From: Planosporangium thailandense
GTDB taxonomy: Bacteria; Actinomycetota; Actinomycetes; Mycobacteriales; Micromonosporaceae
Direction of reading: 5' to 3'
Length of the DNA: 64,000 nt
NCBI RefSeq assembly: GCF_011947195.1
Contig: NZ_JAATVY010000018.1
Coordinates: 62,001-126,000, forward strand
The translations under genes and the position numbers were made by a program. The notes below the pieces were generated by a model. It saw nothing but the letters and a program-made list of their open reading frames with translations. It was not told the origin of the DNA and did no database searches. Positions 56,626 to 64,000 of the stretch are shown here, in pieces (positions within the stretch are counted from its first letter, which is position 1; each line of letters opens with the position of its first letter).

Positions 56626-56701
56626 CGCCGTCGACGCGCTGAGCCAGTAGCGGCACCGTCTCCACCGCCGACTTGTGCTCGACTTCGCCGGTCAGTTTGC
56701 G
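56555..56701 (-). pseudogene. C-terminal BON-domain remnant
   Basis: KLTGEVEHKSAVETVPLLAQ and RVDGVTGVVDRLTFRYDD match the second half of BON domains, often found at the end of CBS-BON stress proteins in actinobacteria. Upstream sequence is degenerate and no start exists. The stop (56555-56557) lies inside the 3' end of mgtA. Confidence 0.65.
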
Positions 56702-56910
56702 CGGGTCGCGCAGCGTCCGGGACCAAAGGCCGGTTCGCAAGGGCCGTCCGGCGGCAGCGCTCGCACCGCTCCGCGTGGACGCTGAAGGTGCCCGAGCGTC
56801 GGCGTGAGGAGCCTCGCGATGACCACACACTCAGCCGGTGCCGGACCCGAGAGGTCCCGGCCGGGGTCTCCGCCCGTCGTCGCCGGGCGCGACGCGGAGG
56901 GTGACCACCG

Positions 56911-59580
56911 ATGAGTACCGGCCGGTCCGCTGTCGTCACCACCACGCCGCTGACGCAGGCCCATGACGCGCTGGCCGCCGACGGGCGGGTCGTCCGGATC
57001 CGCCCCGTCGAACCGCAGGACGCCACGGCGCTGCGCGCGCTGTACGACAACGCGGGTGACCACAGCCTGTACCTGCGGTTCTTCACCAGCGGACGGGGAC
57101 AGATCGACGCTGAGGTGCGGCGGCTGACCCGCCCGGCCGCGCCCGACCATCGGGTCGTGGTCGCGCTCGACGCGAACCGGTTGATCGGCGTCGCCTCCTA
57201 CGAACGCGGCGAGGGCGAGCCCTTCGCCGACTTCGCCGTGCTCATCGCCGACGCTCACCACGGCCGGGGCATCGGCACCCTGCTGCTGGAGCATCTGGTA
57301 CGCCAGGCCCGCGGAGACGGCATCCGGGAACTGGCCGGCGACATCCTGGTCGCCAACGGCACCATGCTGCGGGTCGCGCGCGACCTGACCCCGGGCATGC
57401 TCGTGCAGGAGCACGCCGGCGTGATGCGGGTGCTCATCCCCACCGCCGCCGACGACCGGGCACAGGCGTTGATCGACCTGCGCGAGCGCAGCGCCGAGCG
57501 CAAGGCCCTGCACCCGCTGCTCGCCCCGGCATCCGTCGCGGTGGTCGGCGCCAGCCGCACGCCCGGCGGGGTCGGCCACGAAGTCCTGTGCAACCTGATC
57601 GAGCACGGGTTCACCGGGCCGGTGTATCCGGTGAACCCGAACGCCGACCAGGTGGCGGGGCTCACGGCGTACCCGAGCCTCGCTGCCGTTGGCGCGCCCG
57701 TCGACCTCGCGATCATCGCGGTGCCCGCACCCGCGGTGGCAGCGGTGCTCGCTGACGCGGGCCAGGCGCGCGTGGGCGCGGCGGTGGTACTCAGCTCCGG
57801 CTTCGCCGAGGCCGGCCCGGACGGTGCCGCCGCGCAGGCCGCACTGGTACGCGCCGCACGCTCCCACGGCATCCGGCTGGTCGGTCCGAACTGCCTGGGA
57901 GTACTGAACACCGACCCGACAGTACGGCTGGCCGCCACGTTCGCCACGGCCGTCCCGCCCGCCGGGGGCCTGGCGATCGCGTCCCAGTCGGGTGCGGTCG
58001 GCATCGCGGTGCTCGACCACGCCACCCGTGCCGGCATCGGCGTCTCCCAGTTCGTCTCCCTCGGCAACAAGGCTGACGTCTCCGGCAACGACCTGCTCGC
58101 CTACTGGTACGACGACCCGACCACCCGGGCGGTCGCGTTGTACCTGGAGTCGTTCGGCAACCCGCGCAAGTTCGCCCGGATCGCCCGCGCACTCGCCCGC
58201 CGCAAGCCGGTCCTCGCCGTCAAGGGCGGGCGGAGCGTCGGTGGCCGGCGGGCCGGCACCTCGCACACCGCCGCCGCAACCGCCCCGGATGTCGCCGTCG
58301 ACACCCTGTTCGCCCAGGCCGGCGTCATCCGCACCGACACCCTCGGCGAACTGCTCGACGCCGCCCGCCTTCTGGTGAGCCAGCCGCCGCCGGCCGGCAA
58401 CCGCCTCGGCATCGTCGGCAACGCCGGCGGCGTGAACGTCCTGGCCGCCGACGCCGCCGACGCGGCCGGACTCGTCGTGCCCGAGACCACCGTCGGCAAC
58501 CCGGTCGACCTCGGCGCCGCCGCCACCCCGGCGGCGCTGGCCGACACCGTGGCGCGCCTGGCCGCCAGCGGTGACGTGGACGCCATCCTGGCGATCTTCG
58601 CTGCCACCCGCGCCAACGACGTACCCGGCATGCTCGCCGCTCTCGGCACGGCGGCCGACGCCGCGCCCGACGTGCCGGTGACGGTCGTGCTGCTCGGCGT
58701 GCCCGACACCCCCAGCCACCTCGGGCAGCGGGCCACCCCGGTGTACCCCCTGCCCGAGCGGGCGGTCCGCGCCCTCGGCCACGCCGCCCGCTACGCCGCC
58801 TGGCGCCGGGAGCCGCTCGGACGTCGGCCTGACCTGTACGACGTCGACCCCGCGCGGGCGCGCGTCCTGGTCGACCGCGCGATCGCGGCCGGCGGCGGTT
58901 GGCAGCCGCCCGGCCTGGTCACCGATCTGCTCGCCGGCTACGGCATCCGGACCGTCGACACCGTCGTCGCCCGCGGACGCGACGACGCCGTGGCCGCCGC
59001 CACCCGCCTCGGGTACCCGGTCGTCGTCAAGGCCGCCGACCCGACGATCACCCACAAGACCGACCGCCACCTGGTACGGCTCGATCTCGCCGACTCCGGC
59101 GCCGTCCGGGACGCGTACCTGGCGATCAGGGCGACGCTCGGCGACCCGCGGGCACCGGTCGCGGTGCAGCCGATGCGCCACGGTGGCGTCGAGCTCGCCG
59201 TCGGCGTCGTCCACGACCCGCTGTTCGGCTCGCTCGTCATGCTCGGCCTCGGTGGCATCCACACCGAGCTGCTCGGCGACCGCGCCTTCCGGCTGCTGCC
59301 CGTCACCGACCTCGACGCCCGCCGGATGTGGCAGGGGTTGCGCGGCTCGCCGCTGCTGACCGGGTACCGGGGCGCGCCGGCGGTCGCCACGGCCGCGCTG
59401 GAGGACCTGCTGGCGCGGGTCGGCCGGCTCGCCGAGGACGTACCCGAGATCGCCGAGCTCGACCTCAACCCGGTCCTGGCGTTCCCCAACGAGGTGGTGG
59501 CCGTCGACGCCAAGCTCCGCCTGGCCACCGTCGGCGCCGAACCCGACCCGGACCTGCGGGCGCTGCGGGAGCCGGCGTGA
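56911..59580 (+). CDS. GNAT acetyltransferase fused to NDP-forming acyl-CoA synthetase
   Basis: 889 residues. N-terminal GNAT (about 25-185) with DAHHGRGIGTLLLEHLVRQA. Then CoA-binding (205-305, SVAVVGASRTPGGVGHEVL), ligase-CoA domains with the phospho-His in GTSHTAA (about 452), and a C-terminal ATP-grasp (about 655-880; GYPVVVKAADPTITHKTD). Related proteins either acetylate lysines (Pat) or form acetyl-CoA with ADP. The His is present, so ligase activity is possible. It is upstream of hypF with a GTGA overlap. Confidence 0.93.
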   Translation: MSTGRSAVVTTTPLTQAHDALAADGRVVRIRPVEPQDATALRALYDNAGDHSLYLRFFTSGRGQIDAEVRRLTRPAAPDHRVVVALDANRLIGVASYERGEGEPFADFAVLIADAHHGRGIGTLLLEHLVRQARGDGIRELAGDILVANGTMLRVARDLTPGMLVQEHAGVMRVLIPTAADDRAQALIDLRERSAERKALHPLLAPASVAVVGASRTPGGVGHEVLCNLIEHGFTGPVYPVNPNADQVAGLTAYPSLAAVGAPVDLAIIAVPAPAVAAVLADAGQARVGAAVVLSSGFAEAGPDGAAAQAALVRAARSHGIRLVGPNCLGVLNTDPTVRLAATFATAVPPAGGLAIASQSGAVGIAVLDHATRAGIGVSQFVSLGNKADVSGNDLLAYWYDDPTTRAVALYLESFGNPRKFARIARALARRKPVLAVKGGRSVGGRRAGTSHTAAATAPDVAVDTLFAQAGVIRTDTLGELLDAARLLVSQPPPAGNRLGIVGNAGGVNVLAADAADAAGLVVPETTVGNPVDLGAAATPAALADTVARLAASGDVDAILAIFAATRANDVPGMLAALGTAADAAPDVPVTVVLLGVPDTPSHLGQRATPVYPLPERAVRALGHAARYAAWRREPLGRRPDLYDVDPARARVLVDRAIAAGGGWQPPGLVTDLLAGYGIRTVDTVVARGRDDAVAAATRLGYPVVVKAADPTITHKTDRHLVRLDLADSGAVRDAYLAIRATLGDPRAPVAVQPMRHGGVELAVGVVHDPLFGSLVMLGLGGIHTELLGDRAFRLLPVTDLDARRMWQGLRGSPLLTGYRGAPAVATAALEDLLARVGRLAEDVPEIAELDLNPVLAFPNEVVAVDAKLRLATVGAEPDPDLRALREPA

Positions 59581-61877
59581 ACCTTCGCGGCGTTCGGGTC
59601 GACGTGCACGGCACGGTGCAGGGCGTGGGTTTCCGGCCGTACGTGTACCGGCTGGCCAACCTCCACGGCCTGCGCGGCGACGTCCGCAACGTCGACGGCC
59701 GGGTGTTGATCCGTGCGGCCGGACCGGCGGAGCGGATCACGTCCTTCCTGCACCGGTTGGCGATCGATGCCCCGCCGGCCGCGCACGTCGCCGGGCTTTC
59801 CGCCGTCGACGTGCCGGCCGAGGACGTACCCGACGGCGGTTTCCACATCCGCGGGTCGGCGACCGATGGCTCCGGGGCCGCGGGCAGCCGGGAGATGCCC
59901 GCGGATCTCGCCACCTGCCCGGCCTGCCTGGCCGAACTGTTCGACCCTGCCGACCGCCGCTACCGGTACCCGTTCATCAACTGCACCGACTGCGGCCCAC
60001 GCGCCACGATCGTCGACGACCTGCCCTACGACCGCGAGCGCACCACGATGGCGCGGTTCGGGCTGTGCGGAGACTGCGCGGCCGAGTATCGCGACCCGGC
60101 CGACCGGCGCTTCCACGCCGAGCCGGTGGCCTGCCCCCGCTGTGGCCCACAGTTGTGGTGGCGCGGTCCGTCGACCACGGCGGGCGGGGACGCCCTGGCG
60201 TGCGCGGTCGCCGCCATCGCGCACGGCGGCCTGGTCGCGGTCAAAGGCATCGGCGGCTACCAGCTGGTCTGTGACGCCGCCGACGACGCGGCCGTGGCCC
60301 GGGTGCGCGCCGTCAAACACCGCCCGACCAAACCCCTGGCCGTGATGGTCGCCGACCTCACCGCGGCGGCCACGGTCGCCCACGTCTCCCCGGCCGGGGA
60401 GGCTGCCCTCACCTCCACCGCCCGCCCCATCGTGCTGCTGCCGAGAAACGGGTCGGGCGGGTTCGCGGACGGCGTGTGCGCCGGCCTGCCGGAGGTCGGG
60501 CTGTTCCTGCCGTACAGCCCGCTGCACCACCTGCTGCTGCACGCTCTGCGCCGGCCGCTCGTCGTCACCAGCGGCAACCGGTCCGGCGAGCCGATCGCCG
60601 TCGACGACGAGGTCGCCCTGACCACCCTCGGGCCGCTCGTGGATGGCGTCCTCGGCCACGACCGGCCGATCCGGTCCCGCTACGACGACTCGGTGGCGCG
60701 GGTGGTCGCCGGCCGGGCCGTGCTGATCCGGCGGGCCCGCGGCTACGCGCCGGCCCCGCTGCCCCTGCCGGTGGCCGCGCCCGAGCCGATCCTCGCCGTC
60801 GGCGCCCAGCTCAAGCACACGACGACGGTCGCGGTCGCCCGCCAGGCGGTGATCGGCCCGCACACCGGCGACCTGGCGGACGAGGCCACCCACGACGCGT
60901 TCACCGACACCGTGGACCGGCTGTGCCGGTGGCGCGCGGTCATCCCGCGCGTCGTCGCGCACGACCTGCACCCCGGATACCTCTCGACGCGCTACGGCAT
61001 GGACCGGTTCGCAGCTCCGCACCGCATAGCGGTGCAACATCACCACGCGCACGTCGCCGCGGTCGCCGCCGAGCACGGACTTTCCGCGCCGTTCCTCGGC
61101 GTCGCCTACGACGGGCTCGGCCTGGGCGACGACGGCACCCTGTGGGGCGGCGAGATCCTGCACGCCAGCTACACCGGGTACCGGCGGCTGGCCCGCTTCG
61201 CCAGGGCCCCGCTGCCCGGAGGCGCGGCCGCGGTGCGCCGGCCAGCCCGCATGGCCCTGGCGTACCTGTACGCCGCCGAAGATCTCGGCGTACCTCGACC
61301 TGATCCGGCGCGCGCCGGCGATCTGCCGGCCCGGCTCGGCGCGCGGGAAGCGGCGATCGTGCGGCGCATGATCGACCGAGGCGTCAACTCGCCCCTCGCG
61401 TCCAGCTGTGGCCGGCTGTTCGACGCGGTCGCCGCCCTGCTCGGGCTGTGCGACGAGACCACGTACGAGGGCGAGGCGGCGGTGCGGTTGGAGGCCGCCG
61501 CCGGGGCGGACTCCGAAGTCCCCGCGCTGCCGTGGCGGGTCGTCCGGCGTGACGGCCTGGCCGTGTACGACCCCGCCCCGACGCTACGCGCGATCGTCGA
61601 ACGCGACCGGCCCGCCGGGTGGATGGCCGCCGCGTTCCACACGACTCTCGCCGAGGTCACCTGCGCGCTGGTCGCCGACGCCGCCGAACGTACCGGCGTA
61701 CGGGCGGTCTGCCTCGGCGGCGGCGTGTTCGTCAACCGCCGTCTCACCACCGACCTGCGCGATCGGCTCGGCCGGATGCGTTTCGACGTGTACACCGGCG
61801 AGCAGGTACCGGTGGGTGACGGCGGGATCAGCTACGGACAGGCGGCGATCGCCGCCGCCACACTGGCGGAGGAGTGA
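59577..61877 (+). CDS. hypF: Carbamoyltransferase HypF (NiFe-hydrogenase maturation)
   Basis: 766 residues, normal length. Acylphosphatase domain (3-88, VHGTVQGVGFRPYVYRLA), two C4 zinc fingers (from CPACLAELFDP, about 112-185), a YrdC domain (about 200-380, AVKGIGGYQLVCDA and RRPLVVTSGN) and a Kae1-like C-terminus with QHHHAHVAA (about 487). HypF carbamoylates HypE to begin synthesis of the cyanide ligands of the hydrogenase. GTG start overlaps the previous stop (GTGA). Confidence 0.97.
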   Translation: MNLRGVRVDVHGTVQGVGFRPYVYRLANLHGLRGDVRNVDGRVLIRAAGPAERITSFLHRLAIDAPPAAHVAGLSAVDVPAEDVPDGGFHIRGSATDGSGAAGSREMPADLATCPACLAELFDPADRRYRYPFINCTDCGPRATIVDDLPYDRERTTMARFGLCGDCAAEYRDPADRRFHAEPVACPRCGPQLWWRGPSTTAGGDALACAVAAIAHGGLVAVKGIGGYQLVCDAADDAAVARVRAVKHRPTKPLAVMVADLTAAATVAHVSPAGEAALTSTARPIVLLPRNGSGGFADGVCAGLPEVGLFLPYSPLHHLLLHALRRPLVVTSGNRSGEPIAVDDEVALTTLGPLVDGVLGHDRPIRSRYDDSVARVVAGRAVLIRRARGYAPAPLPLPVAAPEPILAVGAQLKHTTTVAVARQAVIGPHTGDLADEATHDAFTDTVDRLCRWRAVIPRVVAHDLHPGYLSTRYGMDRFAAPHRIAVQHHHAHVAAVAAEHGLSAPFLGVAYDGLGLGDDGTLWGGEILHASYTGYRRLARFARAPLPGGAAAVRRPARMALAYLYAAEDLGVPRPDPARAGDLPARLGAREAAIVRRMIDRGVNSPLASSCGRLFDAVAALLGLCDETTYEGEAAVRLEAAAGADSEVPALPWRVVRRDGLAVYDPAPTLRAIVERDRPAGWMAAAFHTTLAEVTCALVADAAERTGVRAVCLGGGVFVNRRLTTDLRDRLGRMRFDVYTGEQVPVGDGGISYGQAAIAAATLAEE

Positions 61878-61879
61878 CC

Positions 61880-62131
61880 ATGTGCCTCGGCATACCCGGA
61901 CGGATCATCGATGTCTGCGGCGGGGGCGACCTGCGCAGCGGCACCGTGGACTTCGACGGGGTGCGCCGGCAGGTGTGCCTGGCCTACGCACCGGAGGCCG
62001 ACGTCGGTGACTACGTCATCGTCCACGTCGGATTCGCCATCAGCGTCGTCGACCCCGCTGAGGCCGAACGCACCCTCGCCGTGATCAGAGCCATCCCGGA
62101 CGCCCTCACCGGAGAGCTGGGGCCAAAGTGA
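61880..62131 (+). CDS. hypC: Hydrogenase maturation chaperone HypC
   Basis: 83 residues beginning MCLGIPGRI; the exposed Cys2 is essential for holding the Fe(CN)2CO unit, so the ATG at 61880 rather than an upstream in-frame GTG (61874) must be used. GGAGGAG lies before it. C-terminal [10 protein letters not shown] is typical. Its stop overlaps the GTG of hypD. Confidence 0.96.
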   Translation: MCLGIPGRIIDVCGGGDLRSGTVDFDGVRRQVCLAYAPEADVGDYVIVHVGFAISVVDPAEAERTLAVIRAIPDALTGELGPK

Positions 62132-63240
62132 AGTACCTCGACGAGTACCGCGATCCCGTGCTGGCCCGCCGCCTGCTGGCCGACCTGGCCGCGGCCGCGG
62201 GACACCCCTGGACGATCATGGAGGTCTGCGGCGGACAGACCCACACCATCGTGCGGCAGGGCATCGACGAGCTGCTACCGGCCGGGATCCATATGATCCA
62301 CGGTCCCGGCTGTCCGGTCTGTGTCACCCCGCTGGAGACCGTCGACAAGGCCCTCGCCATCGCCGCCCGCCCGGGGGTCGTCTTCGCCAGCTACGGCGAC
62401 ATGCTGCGGGTCCCGGGCTCGCAGGGTGACCTGCTCGGCGTCAAGGCGCGCGGCGGTGACGTTCGCGCGGTCTACTCTCCCCTGGACGCGGTGCGGCTGG
62501 CCGCCGCCTGTCCCGACCGACAGGTGGTGTTCTTCGCCGTCGGCTTCGAGACGACCGCGCCGGCCAACGCGATGGCCGTGCTGCATGCCGCCCGCGCCGG
62601 CCTGGACAACTTCAGCGTGCTGGTCAGCCACGTGCTCGTGCCCCCGGCGATCACCGCGATCCTGGACGCCCCGGACAACGAGGTGCAGGCCTTCCTGGCC
62701 GCGGGGCACGTGTGCGCGATCATGGGCTGGACCGAGTACGAGCCGATCGCCGCCCGCTACCGGGTGCCGATCGTGGTCACCGGCTTCGAGCCCCTCGACC
62801 TGCTCGAAGGCATTCTCATGGCGGTGCGCCAACTCGAGGACGGCCGGGCCGAGGTCGAAAACCAGTACGCCCGGGCCGTGCGCCGCACCGGCAACACGGC
62901 CGCGCAGGCCGCGATGCGGGAGGTCTTCACGGTCGCATCGCGTACCTGGCGCGGCATCGGCCCCATCCCGGCCAGCGGGCTCGCCCTCGCCGCGGCGTAC
63001 GCCCGGTTCGACGCCGAACGCCGCTTCGGCGTCGGCGCGGTGACCACCCGCGAGCATCCGGAGTGCATCGCCGGCGAGATCCTGCGCGGCACCCGGCTGC
63101 CCACCGACTGCCTCGCGTACGGCGTGGAATGCACCCCGCGTCACCCACTCGGCGCGCCCATGGTCTCCAGCGAGGGCACCTGCGCGGCCTTCTACGCGGC
63201 CGGCCGTCGATCACCGACCGTCGAGGAGACTGCGCGATGA
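62128..63240 (+). CDS. hypD: Hydrogenase maturation protein HypD
   Basis: 370 residues. MEVCGGQTH (Cys34) and HGPGCPVC (Cys62, Cys65) form the central redox site; the 4Fe-4S cluster ligands are likely in the last third ([36 protein letters not shown]). HypD with HypC builds the Fe(CN)2CO group. GTG start in the GTGA overlap with hypC. Confidence 0.96.
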   Translation: MKYLDEYRDPVLARRLLADLAAAAGHPWTIMEVCGGQTHTIVRQGIDELLPAGIHMIHGPGCPVCVTPLETVDKALAIAARPGVVFASYGDMLRVPGSQGDLLGVKARGGDVRAVYSPLDAVRLAAACPDRQVVFFAVGFETTAPANAMAVLHAARAGLDNFSVLVSHVLVPPAITAILDAPDNEVQAFLAAGHVCAIMGWTEYEPIAARYRVPIVVTGFEPLDLLEGILMAVRQLEDGRAEVENQYARAVRRTGNTAAQAAMREVFTVASRTWRGIGPIPASGLALAAAYARFDAERRFGVGAVTTREHPECIAGEILRGTRLPTDCLAYGVECTPRHPLGAPMVSSEGTCAAFYAAGRRSPTVEETAR

Positions 63241-64000
63241 CGAATCCGCTGCTGGCCGCCTGTCCCGCGCCCGCACGATCGACCGATCGGCTGCTGCTGG
63301 GGCACGGATCGGGCGGCCAGCTCATGGCCGAACTGCTGCGCGACGTCATCGCCCCGCACCTGGCCGCCCCGATCGAGGACGCGGCGGTCGTCCCGTTCGC
63401 CGGCGGTGAGGCGGTGCTGTCCACCGACGGGTTCGTCGTCACGCCCCGTTTCTTCCCCGGCGGCGACATCGGTTCGCTCGCCGTCTACGGAACCGTCAAC
63501 GACCTCGCCATGCGCGGCGCCGAGCCGGTCGCGCTGTGCCTGGCGTACCTGCTGGAAGAGGGCCTGGACGTGGCCGAACTCCACGCCGTGACCGCATCGG
63601 TCGCGGCGGCCGCGCGCACGGTCGGGGTGCCGGTGGTCACCGGCGACACCAAGGTGGTCGGCCGCGGCGCCGCCGACGGCATCTACCTCACCACCACCGG
63701 CCTGGGCCGGCGGCTACCGGGGGCCGACGTCTCGGCCGTGCGCGGCGCGCCGGGCGACGTGGTCCTGCTGTCCGGACCGATCGGCAGCCACGGCTCGGCG
63801 ATCCTGTCGGTCCGGGAGGGGCTGGGCTTCGAGGCCGACATCACCTCCGACAGCCAGCCGCTGCACGGCCTGGTGGCGGCGATGATCGCCGCGGGCGGCC
63901 CGGACGTGCACGCCCTGCGCGACCCGACGCGCGGCGGCCTCGCCAGCGCGCTCAACGAACTCGCCGCCGCCAGTGGCGTCGGTATCGACATCGAGGAGGC
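63237..64000 (+). CDS. hypE: Hydrogenase maturation protein HypE (3' end outside window)
   Basis: 254 residues seen. [67 protein letters not shown] and [19 protein letters not shown] match the AIR-synthase-like N- and C-domains of HypE. HypE dehydrates its carbamoylated C-terminal Cys to cyanide. That Cys lies beyond 64000. ATGA overlap with hypD. The fold is shared with SelD, but the HGSGG and PRFFPGGD motifs point to HypE. Confidence 0.95.
   Translation, partial: MTNPLLAACPAPARSTDRLLLGHGSGGQLMAELLRDVIAPHLAAPIEDAAVVPFAGGEAVLSTDGFVVTPRFFPGGDIGSLAVYGTVNDLAMRGAEPVALCLAYLLEEGLDVAELHAVTASVAAAARTVGVPVVTGDTKVVGRGAADGIYLTTTGLGRRLPGADVSAVRGAPGDVVLLSGPIGSHGSAILSVREGLGFEADITSDSQPLHGLVAAMIAAGGPDVHALRDPTRGGLASALNELAAASGVGIDIEE

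Noticed and set aside
63237-64000. Reading the last gene as selD
   Set aside because: SelD and HypE share a fold, but the motif set and operon position match HypE.

Overview
The window reads as a chromosomal segment of a high-GC actinobacterium, most likely of the Micromonosporaceae (Actinoplanes-like) type. This is inferred from the very high GC and strong codon bias, an F420-type PPOX oxidoreductase, a mycothiol-type DinB protein, a resuscitation-promoting factor under a c-di-AMP riboswitch, LCP and LPXTG-like surface proteins, and compact genes with ATGA/GTGA overlaps. No rRNA or ribosomal marker is present, so genus is not claimed.

Layout. 0-9.7 kb: a membrane diguanylate cyclase (5' cut), an enoyl-CoA hydratase, a stress group (DUF2267 proteins, Dps, DksA-type zinc finger), a TIGR03086 protein, a Tat-exported M28 peptidase, and a c-di-AMP riboswitch followed by an rpf/LysM gene. 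9.7-19.9 kb: a 1771-aa Ser/Thr kinase-ATPase-GAF-GAF-GGDEF signalling protein, an XRE regulator, a secreted propeller-like protein and two oxidoreductases. 19.97-23.20 kb: a complete IS481-family element carrying its own DHA2 drug exporter and HTH regulator, flanked by a 6-bp ACTAGG duplication that also supplies the transposase stop codon. 23.4-30.2 kb: a GIY-YIG-like protein, a frameshifted YjbR gene, selB-selA, an Lrp regulator divergent from a PLP sulfur-amino-acid lyase, and a secreted protein. 30.2-37.3 kb: two sedolisin remnants, an ECF sigma/partner pair, a trypsin, a VOC protein, an LCP ligase, a HATPase-output fusion and a small GntR regulator. 37.5-43 kb: tRNA-Sec (selC), a truncated NlpC/P60 gene, an LPITG surface protein and a ScyD-like protein; a scar at 42.9 kb repeats the selC anticodon-loop sequence. 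43-64 kb: a metal, low-oxygen and fermentation block. It holds an ArsR sensor with a P1B-4 ATPase, an ATPase-hemerythrin fusion with a SHOCT protein, phosphoketolase and acetate kinase, a shrunken USP coupled to an MgtA-like ATPase, a GNAT-acyl-CoA synthetase, and hypF-hypC-hypD-hypE, cut at the window end.

How the parts fit. selA, selB and selC give three of the four selenocysteine genes (selD not seen), and hypFCDE make the NiFe-hydrogenase cofactor, so the strain probably uses selenium- and nickel-dependent redox enzymes encoded elsewhere. Phosphoketolase, acetate kinase and an ADP-forming-type acyl-CoA synthetase together give ATP and acetyl-CoA from sugar phosphates without pyruvate dehydrogenase. 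Cyclic dinucleotide signalling appears three times (two GGDEF proteins and one c-di-AMP riboswitch). An unexpected recurring pattern is that several genes end inside short tandem repeats.
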